NCBI GenBank assembly: GCA_020636275.1
Contig: JACJYD010000002.1
Location: forward strand, 496,001 to 560,000
Direction: 5' to 3'
From: Lewinellaceae bacterium
GTDB taxonomy: Bacteria > Bacteroidota > Bacteroidia > Chitinophagales > Saprospiraceae
Length of the DNA: 64,000 nucleotides
The notes beneath the pieces were generated by a model. The model was not told the origin of the DNA. It saw nothing but the letters and a program-made list of their open reading frames with translations, and did not search any database. A program made the position numbers and the translations under genes. This document shows, in pieces, positions 51,534-59,333 of the stretch (positions within the stretch are counted from its first letter, which is position 1; every line of letters begins with the position of its first letter).

Positions 51534-53126
51534 ATGACCAATAAAGAGATTGCCAAATCTTTCCAATTGTTGGGAGAGTTGATGGAATTGCACGGTGAAA
51601 ACCCCTTTAAGATCCGCTCTTACCAGAATGCCTATCTCAACCTCCGGAAAATGGACCAGCCCCTTGCCGAGCTTTCTGAAGCGGAGTTGGCTTCCCTGAA
51701 AGGGGTAGGGGAGGCGATCAGTAAAAAGATCCGCGAACTGGTCGAAACGGGGAGAATGCAGACCCTGGAGCGCTGCAAGGCACAAACTCCCGAAGGGCTT
51801 CAGGAAATTCTCCAGGTGCCTGGGCTAGGTCCGAAAAAGATCCGGATGCTCTGGAAAGAACTCGGCATCGAATCGATCGGCGAACTGCTCTACGCCCTCA
51901 ACGAAAACCGATTGCTCGAATTGAAGGGATTCGGCCTGAAAACTCAGGAAGACCTGAAACAAAAACTGGAATTCTTCCAGCACAACCGCCATTGGTTTCA
52001 CTACGCAGCCGCTTCGGCTTTGGCCGGACAGTTGGAGGAAACGCTGCAAAGCCGTTTGCCCGGCCGGCGGATCGAACGGACCGGAGCCCTACGAAGAAAG
52101 GATAACGTTGTAGATCGCCTCGAATTCCTGATCGAAGGAGAGGAGGCAGCGATCACCCTACCGGAAACGCCCATGCCCGTTCATATCCATTTCGCAGCGG
52201 CAGCCCGGTTCGGGTCGGCCTGGGCCCAAACAACAGGGGGAGCGGATCATTGGGTTCAACTGGCCGCTGCCCACCCGGATGAGGTCACTGAACAGCGCTT
52301 GTTCGAGCAGGCCGGACTGCCTTTTGTCGAACCCGAACTGCGCGACAACCCGGCAGCTATTCAATGGGCCCAACAGGGAAAGTTGCCCGTTTTGGTCGAA
52401 GCTGCCGACCTCAAAGGACTTCTCCATGCACACTCCACCTACAGCGACGGGATGCACACCTTACGGGACATGGCGCTGGAGGCCCGGGCCCTGGGTTATC
52501 AATACCTCGGCATCTCGGATCACTCCCAATCCGCCTTTTACGCCAACGGCCTCAAACCCGACCGCGTATTGGCGCAGTGGACGGAAATAGAGGCCCTGAA
52601 TGCCGAACTGGCGCCCTTTCGCATATTCAAAGGCATCGAAAGCGACATCCTAAACGATGGCCGGCTGGATTATGGGGCCGACCTCCTTCGGGGATTTGAT
52701 TTCGTCATAGCCTCTGTCCACTCCAACCTCCGCATGGATGAGGAGAAGGCCACGCAACGGTTGATCACGGCCATCGAAGACCCCCATACACGCATCCTGG
52801 GGCATCCTACCGGCCGCTTACTCCTCAGTCGCGCCGGATACCCCATCGATCACCGAAAAGTGATCGACGCCTGTGCGGCAAACGGTGTCGCCATCGAACT
52901 CAACGCCAATCCCTACCGGCTCGACCTCGACTGGACCTGGATACCCTATGCCCTGGAAAAAGGCGTTCGGATCGCTATCAATCCCGACGCCCATTCCAAA
53001 AAAGGCATGCTGGATATGCACTACGGTCTCTGCTCCGCCCGCAAAGGCGGCCTCACAGCTTCCGGTTGCCTCAACGCCCTGTCTGCCGGCGAGATTGAAG
53101 ATTTCTTTAAAAAAACCGCTGCCTGA
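51534..53126 (+). CDS. polX: PolX-like protein: helix-hairpin-helix, degenerate polymerase palm, intact PHP nuclease
   Basis: 530 residues. Residues 1-140 hold the 8-kDa/HhH region (LKGVGEAISKKIREL, VPGLGPKKIRMLWKELG, ELKGFGLKTQEDL). The palm follows, but where family X polymerases read VGDIDFL this one reads VDRLEFL (Arg195 and Glu197 in place of two Asp), and where they read VDLR it reads VHIH (His217 in place of the third Asp). The PHP domain (about 300-530) keeps LLHAHSTYSDG, ISDHSQS, KGIESDIL, ASVHSN, LGHPTGR and NPDAHSKKG, i.e. the full metal site for 3'-5' exonuclease or phosphoesterase activity. I infer a nuclease with a structural, inactive polymerase. Confidence 0.9.
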   Translation: MTNKEIAKSFQLLGELMELHGENPFKIRSYQNAYLNLRKMDQPLAELSEAELASLKGVGEAISKKIRELVETGRMQTLERCKAQTPEGLQEILQVPGLGPKKIRMLWKELGIESIGELLYALNENRLLELKGFGLKTQEDLKQKLEFFQHNRHWFHYAAASALAGQLEETLQSRLPGRRIERTGALRRKDNVVDRLEFLIEGEEAAITLPETPMPVHIHFAAAARFGSAWAQTTGGADHWVQLAAAHPDEVTEQRLFEQAGLPFVEPELRDNPAAIQWAQQGKLPVLVEAADLKGLLHAHSTYSDGMHTLRDMALEARALGYQYLGISDHSQSAFYANGLKPDRVLAQWTEIEALNAELAPFRIFKGIESDILNDGRLDYGADLLRGFDFVIASVHSNLRMDEEKATQRLITAIEDPHTRILGHPTGRLLLSRAGYPIDHRKVIDACAANGVAIELNANPYRLDLDWTWIPYALEKGVRIAINPDAHSKKGMLDMHYGLCSARKGGLTASGCLNALSAGEIEDFFKKTAA

Positions 53127-53185
53127 TTTAACATCTCATTAACAAAAATTGGAAGGCGCTTAACAAGGTAAGAAAGAGGAATCAC

Positions 53186-53193
53186 TAATTTTG
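53186..53193 (+). promoter_or_regulatory. -7 element before DUF1573 gene
   Basis: TAATTTTG matches TAnnTTTG. A start near 53200 would leave an 80-nt leader before the ATG at 53283. Confidence 0.45.
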
Positions 53194-53282
53194 TGATGCA
53201 AAAATCCGGACCCTGGATGAACAAAATAGGCACTCAGGATTTATTGATCATGAACAACAGTTTGCAAAAAATTAAAGAAATG

Positions 53283-53834
53283 ATGAAACAACTCAAATTT
53301 GGCATTTTGGCGCTGGCAATTGCCGGCTTTATGGTGAGCTGCAAGAATGACAGCGAAGTACGTGATCAGGCTGCTCAAAGCGTAACCGGAGCAGATGCCC
53401 AGCAGGGCCTTCAACCCAGCTCCGACGCTCTGGCGAACAACCAGGATCCGATGGCGCAACAAACCGCTACGGTTCCGACGGGCCCGACCACGACGATCCA
53501 GTTTTCGGAAACGGAGTTTGACTTCGGAACCATCGACTCGGGCGACAAAGTTACGCACGAGTATCGTTTCAAAAACACGGGCACTGAGCCGCTCATCATC
53601 AACTCTGCCAAAGGCAGCTGCGGATGTACGGTTCCCTCCTGGCCGAAAGAACCGGTTGCACCGGGCGCAGATGCTGTAATTTCGGTACAGTTCGATTCCA
53701 AAGGCAAGAGTGGCGCACAGAACAAGAAGGTGACCATCACGGCCAACACGAATCCGCAGCAGTCGTTCATCTACCTGAAGGGGAACGTGAATGCTCCGCA
53801 GGGCTCGGCTACGGCTACACCGGCTCAGAAGTAA
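53283..53834 (+). CDS. DUF1573 lipoprotein
   Basis: 183 residues from the ATG at 53283, which yields the lipoprotein signal MKQLKFGILALAIAGFMVSC; in-frame ATGs upstream (53250 and others) would add a hydrophilic tail. The Ig-like DUF1573 domain (about 85-175) shows FDFGTIDSGDKVTHEYRF, GTEPLIINSAKGSCGCTVPSWPKEP and a C-terminal FIYLKGNV. Such ASPM-SPD-2-Hydin-like domains are common exported proteins in Bacteroidota; their function is not established. A terminator follows. Confidence 0.9.
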   Translation: MKQLKFGILALAIAGFMVSCKNDSEVRDQAAQSVTGADAQQGLQPSSDALANNQDPMAQQTATVPTGPTTTIQFSETEFDFGTIDSGDKVTHEYRFKNTGTEPLIINSAKGSCGCTVPSWPKEPVAPGADAVISVQFDSKGKSGAQNKKVTITANTNPQQSFIYLKGNVNAPQGSATATPAQK

Positions 53835-53878
53835 TTTACCGCAAGTTGGGCGCTTTGCCGTCCTTCTTATTACAGAAT

Positions 53879-53917
53879 AAAAAAGGTACAGTGCCAAACA
53901 CTGTACCTTTTTTTATT
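53879..53917. terminator. Intrinsic terminator after DUF1573 gene
   Basis: AAAAGGTACAGTG and CACTGTACCTTTT around CCAAA, flanked by A-rich and T-rich tracts, so it could work in both directions. It ends 9 bp before the UbiA start. Confidence 0.9.
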
Positions 53918-53925
53918 TTTACAGG

Positions 53926-54792
53926 ATGAAAAAATACTTTTCCCTCGTCACTTTCGCGCATACCATTTTCGCCCTGCCTTTTGCCATGGTGGGTTTTTTT
54001 CTGGGTCTCCAGCACCGTACCGATGAAGGGTTTCCCTTCCGGGAGTTGCTCCTCGTCCTTCTCTGTATGGTTTTTGCCCGTAGTGCCGCCATGGCCTTCA
54101 ACCGGTACGTCGACCGCCGGATCGACAGCCGCAATCCACGGACCGCTGGCCGGGAGATCCCCTCCGGGGCGATCAGTCCCCGTTCGGCCTTGGTCTTTGT
54201 GCTCGGCGCCTCCGGTCTGTTTATCCTGACGACCTGGTTCATCAATCCCATTTGCTTTTACTTATCGCCCGTGGCGCTCCTCGTAGTGCTGGGCTACAGC
54301 TATACCAAACGATTCACTCCTTTGTGCCATCTGGTTTTAGGCCTGGGCCTTTCCCTGGCGCCCATCGGCGCCTACCTGGCCGTGACCGGGGTCTTTCATC
54401 TCATTCCCCTGCTCTACAGTGGTGCCGTATTGTTCTGGGTGTCGGGCTTCGACATCATTTATGCCCTTCAGGACGAGGAGTTCGACAAATCGCAACGGCT
54501 GTTCTCCATTCCCGTTGCCATGGGCCGGCGTGGAGCGCTCAATTTGTCCATCGCGCTGCATTTTGTCTGCGCCGCTTTCATGGTGTCCGCAGCCTGGATG
54601 GTTTCCCAGGCGCATCCGGGTTTCGACTGGATATCCTGGTTGGCCACGGCCCTGTTCCTGGCCATGCTGACCTACCAGCATACCATCGTATCGCCCAACA
54701 ATCTGAGCCGTGTAAATCGCGCTTTTTTTACGACTAACGGATTTGCAAGCCTGATCTTCGGAGTCTTGTTCATCCTCGATTTTTATCTATGA
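53926..54792 (+). CDS. UbiA-family polyprenyltransferase (MqnP/UbiA type)
   Basis: 288 residues, about eight helices. The two Asp-rich Mg2+-prenyl-diphosphate sites are NRYVDRRIDSRNPRTAGREIPSG (broken by usual spacing, near residues 63-85) and YALQDEEFDKSQRLFSIP (near 180). The first is of the 4-hydroxybenzoate/MqnP type. In Bacteroidota using the futalosine route the enzyme prenylates the menaquinone precursor. No other mqn gene is in the window, so the assignment between UbiA and MqnP rests on the family only. Overlaps the next gene by 4 bp. Confidence 0.9.
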   Translation: MKKYFSLVTFAHTIFALPFAMVGFFLGLQHRTDEGFPFRELLLVLLCMVFARSAAMAFNRYVDRRIDSRNPRTAGREIPSGAISPRSALVFVLGASGLFILTTWFINPICFYLSPVALLVVLGYSYTKRFTPLCHLVLGLGLSLAPIGAYLAVTGVFHLIPLLYSGAVLFWVSGFDIIYALQDEEFDKSQRLFSIPVAMGRRGALNLSIALHFVCAAFMVSAAWMVSQAHPGFDWISWLATALFLAMLTYQHTIVSPNNLSRVNRAFFTTNGFASLIFGVLFILDFYL

Positions 54793-55757
54793 GGAAGGTA
54801 CTGTCCATCGCCTTTTTCTTATTTTCCATGTTGAACTGGGGCCTTTCCCAGCAACGCCCCCAGTTTACCCATTACCTGTTTCAACAGATTGCATACAATC
54901 CCGCCTATGCCGGCGCCAAGGGGTACTTGCAGAGCGGTCTGTCGGTGCGTTCGCAGTGGCTGGGACTGGAAGGCGGGCCGCGCAGCGCCCAGGTCAACGT
55001 GCACAGCGCCCTGCGGAACAACCGGGTTGCCCTGGGCCTTCAAGCGCAGACCGACCGGCTGGGGCCGTCCAAATACACGCAGCTGCAGGTTATCTACGCC
55101 TACCGCGTCCAGCTGAACGACATCCGCTTCAGCGCGGGGGTTCAGGCGGGCATGGAAAACTACCGCGTCGATTGGACAAAACTCGATCTGGAAGAGCCCA
55201 TAGATGATGCCTTTCCCAACGGAGGGGCTTCCTGGTGGAGTCCGGTGATCGGAGTTGGGGTGATGGCACAGGGTTCGCACTGGTATGCCGGACTGTCCTG
55301 CCCATATCTGCTGGAACAAGAACTATTCTACGAAAGCGCCGACGCTTTGTTCACCCGCCGCCTCCGCCATGTTTATGCTATGGCCGGGGCCGAATGGCCG
55401 GTCACCGCCGAATGGCGTTTTCTGGCTGCGACCTTGTTCAGTTCGGTTTGGACGAACCAAACGGCCTCGGGACCGGCATCCTGGGATCTCTACGGCTCCT
55501 TTTTTTACCGCGATCTGTTCCTGGCCGGACTTTCCTGGCAAACAGGCATTCCATTCTGGACGCCCGGGATGGGCCTGGGGCAATCCGCCGGGCTATTTGC
55601 CGTTGTTCAATTGGAAAACGGATTGCGTTTCGGCCTTTCCTTCGACGCACCATTGTCCCGCTTGGCTCAACCTGCCTTCGGTTCCCTGGAGTGGACGGTC
55701 GGCTATGAGTGGAATGTGCGGGCGAGCCGGATCGCGACGCCTCGCTTTTTTTGGTAG
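54789..55757 (+). CDS. PorP/SprF-family type IX secretion membrane protein
   Basis: 322 residues. A signal peptide (MRKVLSIAFFLFSMLNWGLSQ) is followed by the family start QRPQFTHYLFQQIAYNPAYAGAKGYL, then an outer-membrane beta-barrel of alternating aromatic strands with RSQWLGLEGGPRSAQVNVHS. PorP/SprF proteins act with individual T9SS cargo such as SprB for surface delivery. The gene is translationally coupled to UbiA (ATGA) and followed 17 bp later by a PD40 protein, which is a frequent companion. Confidence 0.92.
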   Translation: MRKVLSIAFFLFSMLNWGLSQQRPQFTHYLFQQIAYNPAYAGAKGYLQSGLSVRSQWLGLEGGPRSAQVNVHSALRNNRVALGLQAQTDRLGPSKYTQLQVIYAYRVQLNDIRFSAGVQAGMENYRVDWTKLDLEEPIDDAFPNGGASWWSPVIGVGVMAQGSHWYAGLSCPYLLEQELFYESADALFTRRLRHVYAMAGAEWPVTAEWRFLAATLFSSVWTNQTASGPASWDLYGSFFYRDLFLAGLSWQTGIPFWTPGMGLGQSAGLFAVVQLENGLRFGLSFDAPLSRLAQPAFGSLEWTVGYEWNVRASRIATPRFFW

Positions 55758-55774
55758 GCGAAAAATGATTGAAA

Positions 55775-57622
55775 ATGAAACCCTGGTCTTTTACCATACT
55801 TTTTGTCTTGTTCACGGGCCTGCTTTCCGCCCAAAACGGCCTGCTTCGCAAGGCGGAAAAGAAGATGGAGGCCCTGGATTTTCAAGCTGCTATTTCCCTG
55901 TTGGAAAATGGCCTGAGAAATCCGCCTCCCCCTGCCGGAGCCGCCCTGCTGGGTGAATGTTACCGCCGTGCCGGCCGGTTTGGAGAAGCCGAGACCTGGT
56001 TTCAAAAAGTTTCCGACTGGTCGGAAGTGCGTCCGCAATGGATGCTGAACTACGCCCGGACCTTGCAGCGCAATGCCCGCTATCCCGAGGCGGTCACGTT
56101 TTACGAACGCTATCTCGGCCGGGTGCGCAACGACCAGCTGGCCGCCGAACAACTGGCTTCCTGTCAACAGATCCGGACCCTGCAGGAGCGGGGTTTGGGG
56201 TGGTGGGAGGTACAAGGCCTTCCCTTCAATTCCGAATACCGCGAATTTTGCCCGGTTTTTCATGAGAATACGCTGGTTTTTTGCTCCGACCGACCGGTGG
56301 AAGGTCTGTCGAATTACCAGGATGCCTGGACGGGGGAGGGATTTCTCGACCTGTTCAAAGTGACCCGGAAAGTGTTGGATTCCACGCTATGCGCTTCATA
56401 TTCCTACAGCTCGCCGGCCTTGTTCAACAATGCGATGACTACGCGCTTTCACGAGGCCTCGGCCCATTTTTCAGCTGACGGGGAAGAGATCTATTTCACC
56501 AGCAACGCCCCCGGTTCGGGCAAGGGGCGCGACGATGCCGGGTTGTTGCGTTTGCAGATCCTGCATGCCCGGCGCTTGCCCGGGCATCGGGGCTGGACCG
56601 ATCCCCTTCCCATTTCCATCAACAGCGAGGAATACTCGGTGATGCACCCCTGCTTGTCGGCCGATGCCCGGCGGCTCTTTTTCGCCTCCGATATGCCGGG
56701 CGGGTATGGCGGGCTCGATCTGTATTATGTAGAAATGATCCAGGGTGTATGGGGACCGCCTATTAACCTCGGGCCATCGGTCAACACTACCGGCAACGAG
56801 GTCTTTCCCTATTTCGCCCCTGACGGTGCCTTTTACTTTTCCTCCGACGGCTGGGGTGGTTTGGGCGGACTGGATATTTTCTCCACCCGGCTGGACCGGG
56901 AAGGGCGGCCTTTCAATCCCGGGTTTCCGCTGAACTCCCCGGCCGATGATTTCGGCTTCATCTGGGAGGAAGTGCAGCAGTGTGGTTATTTCTCGAGCGA
57001 TCGAAACGGGGGCGCCGGCAAGGACGACCTCTACGTATTTCGCCGCATTTCCCACCCGGTGCACGTGGAGATCGTGGACAGCCAGACGGGGGTTTTCATC
57101 GGTGGCGGCATACTCACCTCCGATTGCAGGCAAGATACCTTGTCTGTGCTCGACGGGCAGGCCCGTTGGGAGGTGCCGCACAATACCTGTTGCGAGCTTC
57201 GGGCCTCTGCTCCGGGCTATCACCCGGGGTTTGCCCGCCGGTGCACTTACAATCTTCCGTCGGGAGAACCCATTCACCTCGCGCTTTCCCTTGACCCCCA
57301 GCCGGTTTTCAGCCTCGAAGGGGTCGTTTTTCAGTATTCTACGGGGTTGCCACTTGAAGAGACCTCGATCCAGGTGATCGACAAAGAGAACGGGCGCGTG
57401 GTCGCGAGTTTCAGCACGGACTTCAGCGGTCGCATCGAGCTCCTACTGGAGGAGGGCGTTTGTTATCAATTCCGGGTAACGAAAAACGGTTATGCACCCC
57501 TCACAGGCGATGGTCCCTGTGTGCCGTTCCACGGGCAGTCGGAGAACTTTCGCTATAAATTCTATCTACGAACGGCCGGAGAGCGGGGTGGTAGCTATCT
57601 GGAAGGGGGCAAACAAAATTGA
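55775..57622 (+). CDS. PorE/OmpA-like companion with TPR, PD40 and carboxypeptidase-like domains, lacking OmpA
   Basis: 615 residues from the ATG at 55775 (MKPWSFTILFVLFTGLLSAQ); a TTG two codons earlier is less likely. TPR-like helices (about 22-130), then PD40/WD40-like blades with HFSADGEEIYFTSN, HPCLSADARRLFFASD, YFAPDGAFYFSSDGWGG and YFSSDRNGGAGKDDLYVF, then carboxypeptidase-regulatory-like folds (about 430-600). Proteins of this kind next to PorP/SprF often end in an OmpA peptidoglycan-binding domain, but here the chain stops before one and none is in the following sequence. It may be anchored by another partner. Confidence 0.85.
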   Translation: MKPWSFTILFVLFTGLLSAQNGLLRKAEKKMEALDFQAAISLLENGLRNPPPPAGAALLGECYRRAGRFGEAETWFQKVSDWSEVRPQWMLNYARTLQRNARYPEAVTFYERYLGRVRNDQLAAEQLASCQQIRTLQERGLGWWEVQGLPFNSEYREFCPVFHENTLVFCSDRPVEGLSNYQDAWTGEGFLDLFKVTRKVLDSTLCASYSYSSPALFNNAMTTRFHEASAHFSADGEEIYFTSNAPGSGKGRDDAGLLRLQILHARRLPGHRGWTDPLPISINSEEYSVMHPCLSADARRLFFASDMPGGYGGLDLYYVEMIQGVWGPPINLGPSVNTTGNEVFPYFAPDGAFYFSSDGWGGLGGLDIFSTRLDREGRPFNPGFPLNSPADDFGFIWEEVQQCGYFSSDRNGGAGKDDLYVFRRISHPVHVEIVDSQTGVFIGGGILTSDCRQDTLSVLDGQARWEVPHNTCCELRASAPGYHPGFARRCTYNLPSGEPIHLALSLDPQPVFSLEGVVFQYSTGLPLEETSIQVIDKENGRVVASFSTDFSGRIELLLEEGVCYQFRVTKNGYAPLTGDGPCVPFHGQSENFRYKFYLRTAGERGGSYLEGGKQN

Positions 57623-57743
57623 TCGGCCAAGCCCTTCCGTTGATCGAAAACTTGCCCGCTCTTGGTAGAGTGGTTTTGGAAAGTAAAGGAAAAAGGTCCA
57701 GATTTGGCGGGTGAGAACAATCCAATAAATCACATCACAATTT

Positions 57744-58118
57744 ATGGAAAATCAGCCCCTGGATAACCCCCAACCACTAAGCGAGCGCGATGAGCGCATG
57801 TTTGCCACCTTTGCACACCTGTCTCTTCTCGCCGGTTTCGTCATTCCACTTGGAAACATCATCGCCCCCCTCGTCATCTGGCTCACTCAGCGCGACAAGT
57901 CCGCCTTTGTCGACGCGCACGCCAAAGAAGCCCTTAATTTTCAGATCACCCTGACGATCCTGGGGGCTGGAGGCTTTCTCCTGACCTTCATCCTTATCGG
58001 CGTACCCTTCCTGATCCTGATCGGTTTGGCTGCCCTGGCGTTCTGTATTATCGGCGCCATGAAAGCCAATAGGGGAGAGGAGTATGTGTATCCGTTCAAT
58101 TTGAGGATTATTCGCTAG
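57744..58118 (+). CDS. DUF4870 membrane protein
   Basis: 124 residues with three helices. The family pattern is ERMFATFAHLSLLAGFVIPLGNIIAPLVIWLTQRDKSAFVDAHAKEALNFQI, seen here in order, with the DxHAKEALNFQ loop between helices. Function is unknown. It is preceded by a 121-bp gap with nothing notable. Confidence 0.9.
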   Translation: MENQPLDNPQPLSERDERMFATFAHLSLLAGFVIPLGNIIAPLVIWLTQRDKSAFVDAHAKEALNFQITLTILGAGGFLLTFILIGVPFLILIGLAALAFCIIGAMKANRGEEYVYPFNLRIIR

Positions 58119-58142
58119 AAAAATTTCCCACGGTCCTCTCCA

Positions 58143-59183
58143 CTACTCCACCTCCTTCAACAAATACACATACACCGGGAAGTGGTCGCTATACCCGCCG
58201 AGGTAGGTATCCCCGGCCCAGGTGCGCCAGGGGTAGCCTTTGAAATTCCCCGATTTCTGGATGAGGAAGGGTTTGTTGAATACGCGGGCCTGGTAGAACC
58301 GGTACCCCTCGTTTTTTTTGTCGACCAACCCGTAGGAAGCCATGATCTGGTCGAACAGGTTCCAGGTATCGCGATAGGCCAGGGTGCCGGTCCCTTTGGC
58401 GTAGAGCTCCCACATGGGATTGAATAGCCCACAGGGGCGCACGTCGTCGGCATAGCGTTTGGCCTGGAGCACTTGCTTGACGCTCGGACTGATGGGATCG
58501 TCGTTGAGGTCGCCCATGATCAGGACCTTGGCTTCGGGATCGACCGCGCAAAGCGAATCGACGACATTCTTGCAGAGCAGGGCGGCCATCTCCCGCAGGT
58601 GTTGCGTGGCTTTTTCCCCACCACTGCGCGAGGGCCAGTGGTTGACCAATATATGCAGCGGCTCTCCGTCGAACAGGCCGCTGACGAACAGCACGTCTCG
58701 GGTGTAACGCACCACGCCGTTCGATTCATACGATCCCATCGGGATGGGGCGGCTAGACAGCACTTCGAAATATTTCGGATTATAGAGCAGGGCCACGTCG
58801 ATACCCCGTCCGTCGGGCGAGTCGTAGTGCACGATCTGGTAGTTGCGGTCCCGTACCTGCTCCTGGCTGACAAAATCCTCCAGCACCCCCCGGTTCTCGA
58901 CCTCAGCAACCCCCAACAGGGCTACGCCGTCGGGCGTCAGTTCGGTTCCCATTTGGAAAACCACATCGGCCAGGTGCGACAATTTTTCGGTATAAATGGC
59001 CGTGCCGTAGCGCTTGGGACTTTCGGGCGTGAATTCGGAGTCCGACACATCGGGGGTGTCGAGGGTGTCGAAGAGGTTCTCAAAGTTGTAAAAACCGATG
59101 CAACCTATTTTGTACGATTTTTCTTGTGCAAAAAGGGAGCAGGCGACTCCAAGGAACAGGAAAAAGAACGGGATGGATCTCAT
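58143..59183 (-). CDS. Exported endonuclease/exonuclease/phosphatase-family protein
   Basis: 346 residues. Signal peptide (MRSIPFFFLFLGVACSLFAQ), then the DNase I-like fold: FYNFENLFDT, LLGVAEVENRGVL (catalytic Glu), GIDVALLYNP, HILVNHWPSRSGG (His), VLIMGDLNDDP (Asp/Asn) and a final GGYSDHFPVYVYL (Asp-His). It should cut phosphodiesters outside the cytoplasm, such as extracellular DNA or RNA. It is divergent from the TonB receptor operon that contains a DUF5689 protein, which supports a nucleic-acid or phosphate uptake locus (inference). Confidence 0.92.
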   Translation of the reverse strand: MRSIPFFFLFLGVACSLFAQEKSYKIGCIGFYNFENLFDTLDTPDVSDSEFTPESPKRYGTAIYTEKLSHLADVVFQMGTELTPDGVALLGVAEVENRGVLEDFVSQEQVRDRNYQIVHYDSPDGRGIDVALLYNPKYFEVLSSRPIPMGSYESNGVVRYTRDVLFVSGLFDGEPLHILVNHWPSRSGGEKATQHLREMAALLCKNVVDSLCAVDPEAKVLIMGDLNDDPISPSVKQVLQAKRYADDVRPCGLFNPMWELYAKGTGTLAYRDTWNLFDQIMASYGLVDKKNEGYRFYQARVFNKPFLIQKSGNFKGYPWRTWAGDTYLGGYSDHFPVYVYLLKEVE

Positions 59184-59333
59184 ATACTTATTTGAAAACT
59201 GCTGCTATTCTACAAAGTGCATAAATATGCAAAACTTCCCCAATTACAAAAATTAATGAGTGACTGCCGCTCAAAAATCCATAAAACTCCTAATTTAGGC
59301 CATCTTTTGGCATGACCCACTAATGCTACCTTC

